Source of the DNA: an uncultured Oscillibacter sp.
GTDB lineage: Bacteria > Bacillota > Clostridia > Oscillospirales > Oscillospiraceae
Length of the DNA: 9,869 bases
Reading direction: 5' to 3'
Assembly: GCA_900542115.1 (NCBI GenBank)
Contig: UQMC01000073.1
Location: 1 to 9,869, forward strand
In this document: positions 7,421 through 9,869 of the stretch, piece after piece
Numbering within the stretch: the first letter of the stretch is position 1
How the letters are laid out: every line of letters begins with the position of its first letter
The notes under the pieces: generated by a model
The model's input: only the letters and a program-made list of their open reading frames with translations
Database searches by the model: none
Told to the model about the DNA's origin: nothing
Translations under genes and position numbers: made by a program

Positions 7421-7452
7421 AACCGGCCTGACGAAAGTCAGGCCGGTTTTTT
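7421..7452 (+). terminator. Strong intrinsic terminator after the kinase-like gene
   Basis: A perfect 12-bp stem (7421-7432 with 7437-7448) is capped by a GAAA tetraloop. The T-run 7447-7452 begins within the last stem pairs. It lies 28 bases after the stop codon and separates the tetR-kinase unit from the CdaR-family gene. Confidence 0.93.
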
Positions 7453-7462
7453 CACGGAACGC

Positions 7463-7491
7463 TTGCCGTCGGGGACAAAGCGTGCTATCAA
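7463..7491 (+). promoter_or_regulatory. Candidate promoter of the CdaR-family gene
   Basis: TTGCCG (7463-7468), 17 bases, then TATCAA (7486-7491), with TG at 7483-7484 making an extended -10. Both boxes match consensus at four of six positions. It sits between the upstream terminator and the ribosome site GGGAGG (7511-7516), where a promoter is needed. Confidence 0.5.
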
Positions 7492-7525
7492 AAGGGTAAA
7501 AGAGAAATAAGGGAGGGCGGCGGCC

Positions 7526-8632
7526 ATGCACATTACCCAGAAAAGCGCGCAGAACATCGTCAATGAGATGAAGGCGTCCATCCACCGGGACATCAACATC
7601 ATGGATGAAAACGGCGTGATTCTTGCCAGCACGGACCCTGCCCGCCGGGGTAAGCTGCATCAGGGAGCGCTTGCCATCATCCGGGAGGGGCTGGACTGTC
7701 TGACCGTCCGGCAGGACGAGCCGGAGCGTGGAATTCAAAGGGGCGTCAATCTGCCTGTGACCCTCCGGGGACAGCTTGAAGGTGTCATCGGCATCACCGG
7801 GGAGCCGGAGGAGGTGGCCGTATTCGGCGAGATCATCCGCCACATGACGGAGATCATGCTGGAGGCGGCCTATCAGCAGGAGGAGCTGGAGCTTTTACAG
7901 CGGAGCCGGAGCCTGTTTGTGGAAAACTGGCTGTTTGACGCGCAGCCGGACTGGACGGAGCTGCAGGTGCGGGGGCGGCTGCTGGGGATCGACATCAGCC
8001 AGCCCTACACCGTGGCCGTTTTGAATACCGGCGGCGACGAGGAGGACACCTTGAGCTTGGATCGGGTCATGAAGCGCGTGCAGACAGGACTTGCGGAAAA
8101 CGGCGGGGGCTTCTGCGCCGTGCTGCGGGGACGGGTGATTTTACTGCTGCCCCGGACGGAGCGGAGCGAGGCCGCCCGGCGGGTGAGAGAGCTCTGCCGC
8201 ATGGCGGAGACGGTGTGCGGTGGCCATGTCAGCGCTGGTATCAGCAGTCGGAGCGAGGCACCGGAGACTCTCCGCCGCTGCTACCGGGAGGCCGTGGCGG
8301 CGGCAGCGGCGGCGGAGCAGCCCAAGCGCGGCCGGGTGGTATTTTACGATGAGGCGTCGCTGGAATTTCTGGCGGACTGCATCCCGTCGGCGGTGCGCCG
8401 TGCTGCGCGGGCGCGTATTTTTGCCCGCTGCACGCCGCAGGAGGCGGAGGAGCTGGCCCAGACGGTTGCGCTGTATTTTGCGGAGGACGGAGATGTGCGC
8501 CGCTGTGCGGAGAAGCTGTTTGTCCACCGCAATACGTTCCAGTACCGCATGGATACAGTGAAGAGGAAAACGGGGCTGGACCTGCGCCGCCCCCGGGACG
8601 CGGCGCTTCTCTATCTGGTGCTGCGGCAGTAA
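7526..8632 (+). CDS. CdaR-family (sugar-diacid sensing, PucR-type HTH) transcriptional regulator
   Basis: The protein has 368 residues, normal for CdaR. Residues about 3-130 fit the putative sugar-diacid recognition domain (INIMDENGVILASTDPARRGKLHQGA at about 23-48, GVIGITGEPEEV at about 86-97). A middle GGDEF-like regulator domain follows. The C-terminal PucR-type helix-turn-helix is clear at about 331-364 (LFVHRNTFQYRMDTVKRKTG and on to LLYL). Characterised relatives activate glycerate, glucarate or galactarate catabolism in response to the acid. The start is supported by GGGAGG nine bases upstream. No glycerate kinase, diacid permease or dehydratase is visible in the window, so its targets must lie elsewhere, or the downstream aldo/keto reductase may be one. 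It has its own candidate promoter and is cut off from the tetR unit by a terminator. Confidence 0.9.
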   Translation: MHITQKSAQNIVNEMKASIHRDINIMDENGVILASTDPARRGKLHQGALAIIREGLDCLTVRQDEPERGIQRGVNLPVTLRGQLEGVIGITGEPEEVAVFGEIIRHMTEIMLEAAYQQEELELLQRSRSLFVENWLFDAQPDWTELQVRGRLLGIDISQPYTVAVLNTGGDEEDTLSLDRVMKRVQTGLAENGGGFCAVLRGRVILLLPRTERSEAARRVRELCRMAETVCGGHVSAGISSRSEAPETLRRCYREAVAAAAAAEQPKRGRVVFYDEASLEFLADCIPSAVRRAARARIFARCTPQEAEELAQTVALYFAEDGDVRRCAEKLFVHRNTFQYRMDTVKRKTGLDLRRPRDAALLYLVLRQ

Positions 8633-8645
8633 CGCGCGGCGCGGC

Positions 8646-8675
8646 TTGACAAGGCTTCGGCCCGCATGCTATATT
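8646..8675 (+). promoter_or_regulatory. Strong promoter of the aldo/keto reductase gene
   Basis: A perfect TTGACA (8646-8651), an 18-base spacer and TATATT (8670-8675), with TG at 8667-8668 giving an extended -10. Transcription should start near 8682, leaving a leader of about 70 bases. It begins 13 bases after the regulator's stop codon, so the reductase need not depend on read-through. Confidence 0.7.
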
Positions 8676-8685
8676 TGGAAGCGAA

Positions 8686-8710
8686 CCGGCTGTGCCGCTT
8701 TTGCGGCCGG
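8686..8710 (+). other. Possible hairpin in the reductase mRNA leader
   Basis: CCGC (8695-8698) pairs with GCGG (8703-8706) around TTTT. An outer CCGG pair (8686-8689 with 8707-8710) is separated by a 5-base bulge on the left side. The region is GC-rich, so the pairing could be chance. It lies early in the predicted leader, well before the ribosome site. Confidence 0.25.
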
Positions 8711-8752
8711 GCGGCGGCATTAAAAATCACGTTGAACTCTGGAGGAAGCACT

Positions 8753-9706
8753 ATGCGTTATAAAGCATTTGGAAGCACGGGCCTGCAGGTTTCCGAAATG
8801 GCCCTCGGTACATGGGGGATGGGCGGCTCCGGCTGGGATGACTATTCCGAGGATACCCGGCTGGACGCTATCCGGGCTGCCGTGGAATGCGGCGTGAATT
8901 TCATCGACACGGCGCCGGCCTACAATAACGGCGTGGCGGAGCGCTTTGTGGGGAAGGCCGTTAAGGAGATGGGCGTCCGGGACAAGGTGATCATCGCCAC
9001 GAAATGCGGCAACGATTTTATCAACGGCGCGTATGTCCGCAACGGCAGCCGGGACAATATCCTGCGGGAGTGCGAGGAATCCCTGCGGAACCTTCAGACT
9101 GACCATATCGACCTGTATCTGATCCACTGGCCGGATGTCAAGGTGCCGTTTCAGGAGACCATGGAGGCGCTGACGCTGCTGAAGGAGCAGGGCAAGGTCC
9201 TGCACGTGGGCGTGTCCAACTTCTCTGTGGAGCAGATGGAGGAGGCAGGCAAATACTGCCCCATTGAGGCGTACCAGCCCCAGTATTCCATGGTCTGCCG
9301 CAGCAATGAGGCGCAGATCAAATGGGCGGCGGAGCAGGGAATGGGCGTCATGGCCTACGGCTCTCTTGGCGCGGGCATCCTGACCGGCGCCTACCGGACG
9401 CTGACGAATTTCCCCGCCAGCGATAACCGCAGCCGTTTTTATAAGCATTTTCAGGAGCCGATGTTCTCCAAGGTCATGAAGCTGCTGGGCGTCATGGATG
9501 AGATCGCGGCGCAGCGGCAGGTGCCCCTGTCCCAGATCTCTATCAACTGGGCGGCCCAGAAGCCCTTTATTTCCTCCTGCATCGTGGGCGCGCAGACCCG
9601 CAAAAAGATCGAGGAAAACTGCGCCTGCTTTGACTGGTCCCTGACGGAGACGGAAATGCGGACGCTGGATGAGGCCATCCACCGCTATTTGGACGCGGCA
9701 GACTGA
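8753..9706 (+). CDS. Aldo/keto reductase
   Basis: From this start the protein has 317 residues, the normal size of an NAD(P)H-dependent (alpha/beta)8-barrel aldo/keto reductase. The catalytic tetrad is visible as D52 (FIDTAPAY), Y57, K84 (IATKCG) and H125 (LIHWPD). The family motif GVSNFS is at about 153-158, and the C-terminal cofactor-binding segment IVGAQTRKKIEEN at about 277-289. The overall pattern resembles the IolS/AKR11-type and sugar-dehydrogenase-like members, but the substrate is not readable. An open frame extends 29 codons upstream to 8666. The start at 8753 is chosen because GGAGG (8741-8745) lies seven bases before it, the family consensus begins at MRYKAFGSTGL, and the upstream ATG overlaps the promoter. 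Its place after a CdaR-family regulator makes a role in sugar-acid or polyol metabolism possible, but this is inference. Confidence 0.93.
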   Translation: MRYKAFGSTGLQVSEMALGTWGMGGSGWDDYSEDTRLDAIRAAVECGVNFIDTAPAYNNGVAERFVGKAVKEMGVRDKVIIATKCGNDFINGAYVRNGSRDNILRECEESLRNLQTDHIDLYLIHWPDVKVPFQETMEALTLLKEQGKVLHVGVSNFSVEQMEEAGKYCPIEAYQPQYSMVCRSNEAQIKWAAEQGMGVMAYGSLGAGILTGAYRTLTNFPASDNRSRFYKHFQEPMFSKVMKLLGVMDEIAAQRQVPLSQISINWAAQKPFISSCIVGAQTRKKIEENCACFDWSLTETEMRTLDEAIHRYLDAAD

Positions 9707-9741
9707 TAAAACTGCGTAAAATAAAAGAAAATATAAACATG

Positions 9742-9779
9742 AAACCGGCCCCGGAGGATCATCCTCCGGGGCCGGTTTT
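9742..9779. terminator. Long bidirectional terminator between convergent genes
   Basis: A 17-bp perfect stem (9742-9758 with 9762-9778) has a 3-base loop and a TTTT tail on the plus strand, which fits the end of the reductase gene. On the minus strand the stem ends in TTTC followed by a T-rich stretch (down to about 9710), so it can also end the convergent gene at the right edge. Confidence 0.9.
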
Positions 9780-9805
9780 GCGTGTTTGATTTTGTTTGCC
9801 GCGGC

Positions 9806-9869
9806 TCAGTTTTTCAGTGCGAACACCAGCTCGGAGCAGGCACCGAGGACCATGGCGTGCTCGTCAAGG
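9806..9869 (-). CDS. C-terminal end of a convergent gene, product not identified
   Basis: Only the last 20 codons and the stop TGA (9806-9808) are in the window; the gene continues past the right edge. The visible tail contains AMVLGACSELVFALKN before the stop. The strand and frame are supported by the convergent layout with a shared terminator at 9742 and by plausible codon use. A small-residue-rich helix of this kind occurs at the C terminus of several kinase-like families, ROK proteins among them, but twenty residues are too few to assign it. Confidence 0.55.
   Translation of the reverse strand, partial: LDEHAMVLGACSELVFALKN

Noticed and set aside
8666..8752. A 29-codon upstream extension of the aldo/keto reductase
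   Set aside because: The upstream ATG lies within the promoter and has no ribosome site. The family consensus starts at 8753, which has GGAGG at the right distance.
8720..9682. A minus-strand open frame of about 320 codons antisense to the aldo/keto reductase
   Set aside because: The plus strand has the complete catalytic tetrad, ribosome site and promoter. The antisense frame has no family features.

Overview
The window reads like a GC-rich gut Firmicute, most likely an Oscillospiraceae/Flavonifractor-type Clostridium relative. The grounds are purine-rich AGGAGG-type ribosome sites, a GLUG-repeat surface protein with a C-terminal membrane anchor, a Firmicute-style TetR regulator and a CdaR/PucR-family regulator. 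This is inferred from style and protein families; there is no rRNA or marker gene here to prove it. I see no mobile element, CRISPR array, tRNA or rRNA.

Left half (minus strand, about 102-5926): a two-gene operon. The promoter-proximal gene encodes a 12-TM MMPL/RND-type transporter. The second gene starts inside the transporter's stop codon (ATGA overlap) and encodes a 1083-residue secreted, membrane-anchored protein. In it, a GLUG-repeat beta-helix is interrupted inside one rung by about 350 residues of predicted amphipathic helix. The operon is followed by two hairpins, 59-95 and 6-47, the second with a TTTT tail on the minus strand.

Centre (5927-7392): a 230-bp divergent control region, then a plus-strand pair made of a TetR-family regulator and a cytidylate-kinase-like P-loop protein, closed by a strong terminator at 7421-7452. 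The control region holds a near-consensus extended -10 promoter for the tetR side, two adjoining 16-bp inverted repeats that could be TetR operators, a weaker candidate promoter for the transporter side, and a GC hairpin abutting the transporter ribosome site. The layout suggests that the TetR protein controls itself and the divergent transporter/surface-protein operon.

Right half (7453-9869): a CdaR-family (sugar-diacid sensing, PucR-type HTH) regulator, then an aldo/keto reductase with its own strong promoter and a long bidirectional terminator. At the right edge is the last 20 codons of a convergent minus-strand gene. All gaps between genes are shorter than 300 bp.

The best candidate for something undescribed is the transporter plus interrupted-beta-helix module. 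Its transporter also ends in a cytoplasmic tail with a strict G/A-x-V/I-x alternation resembling a small bactofilin-like beta-helix.
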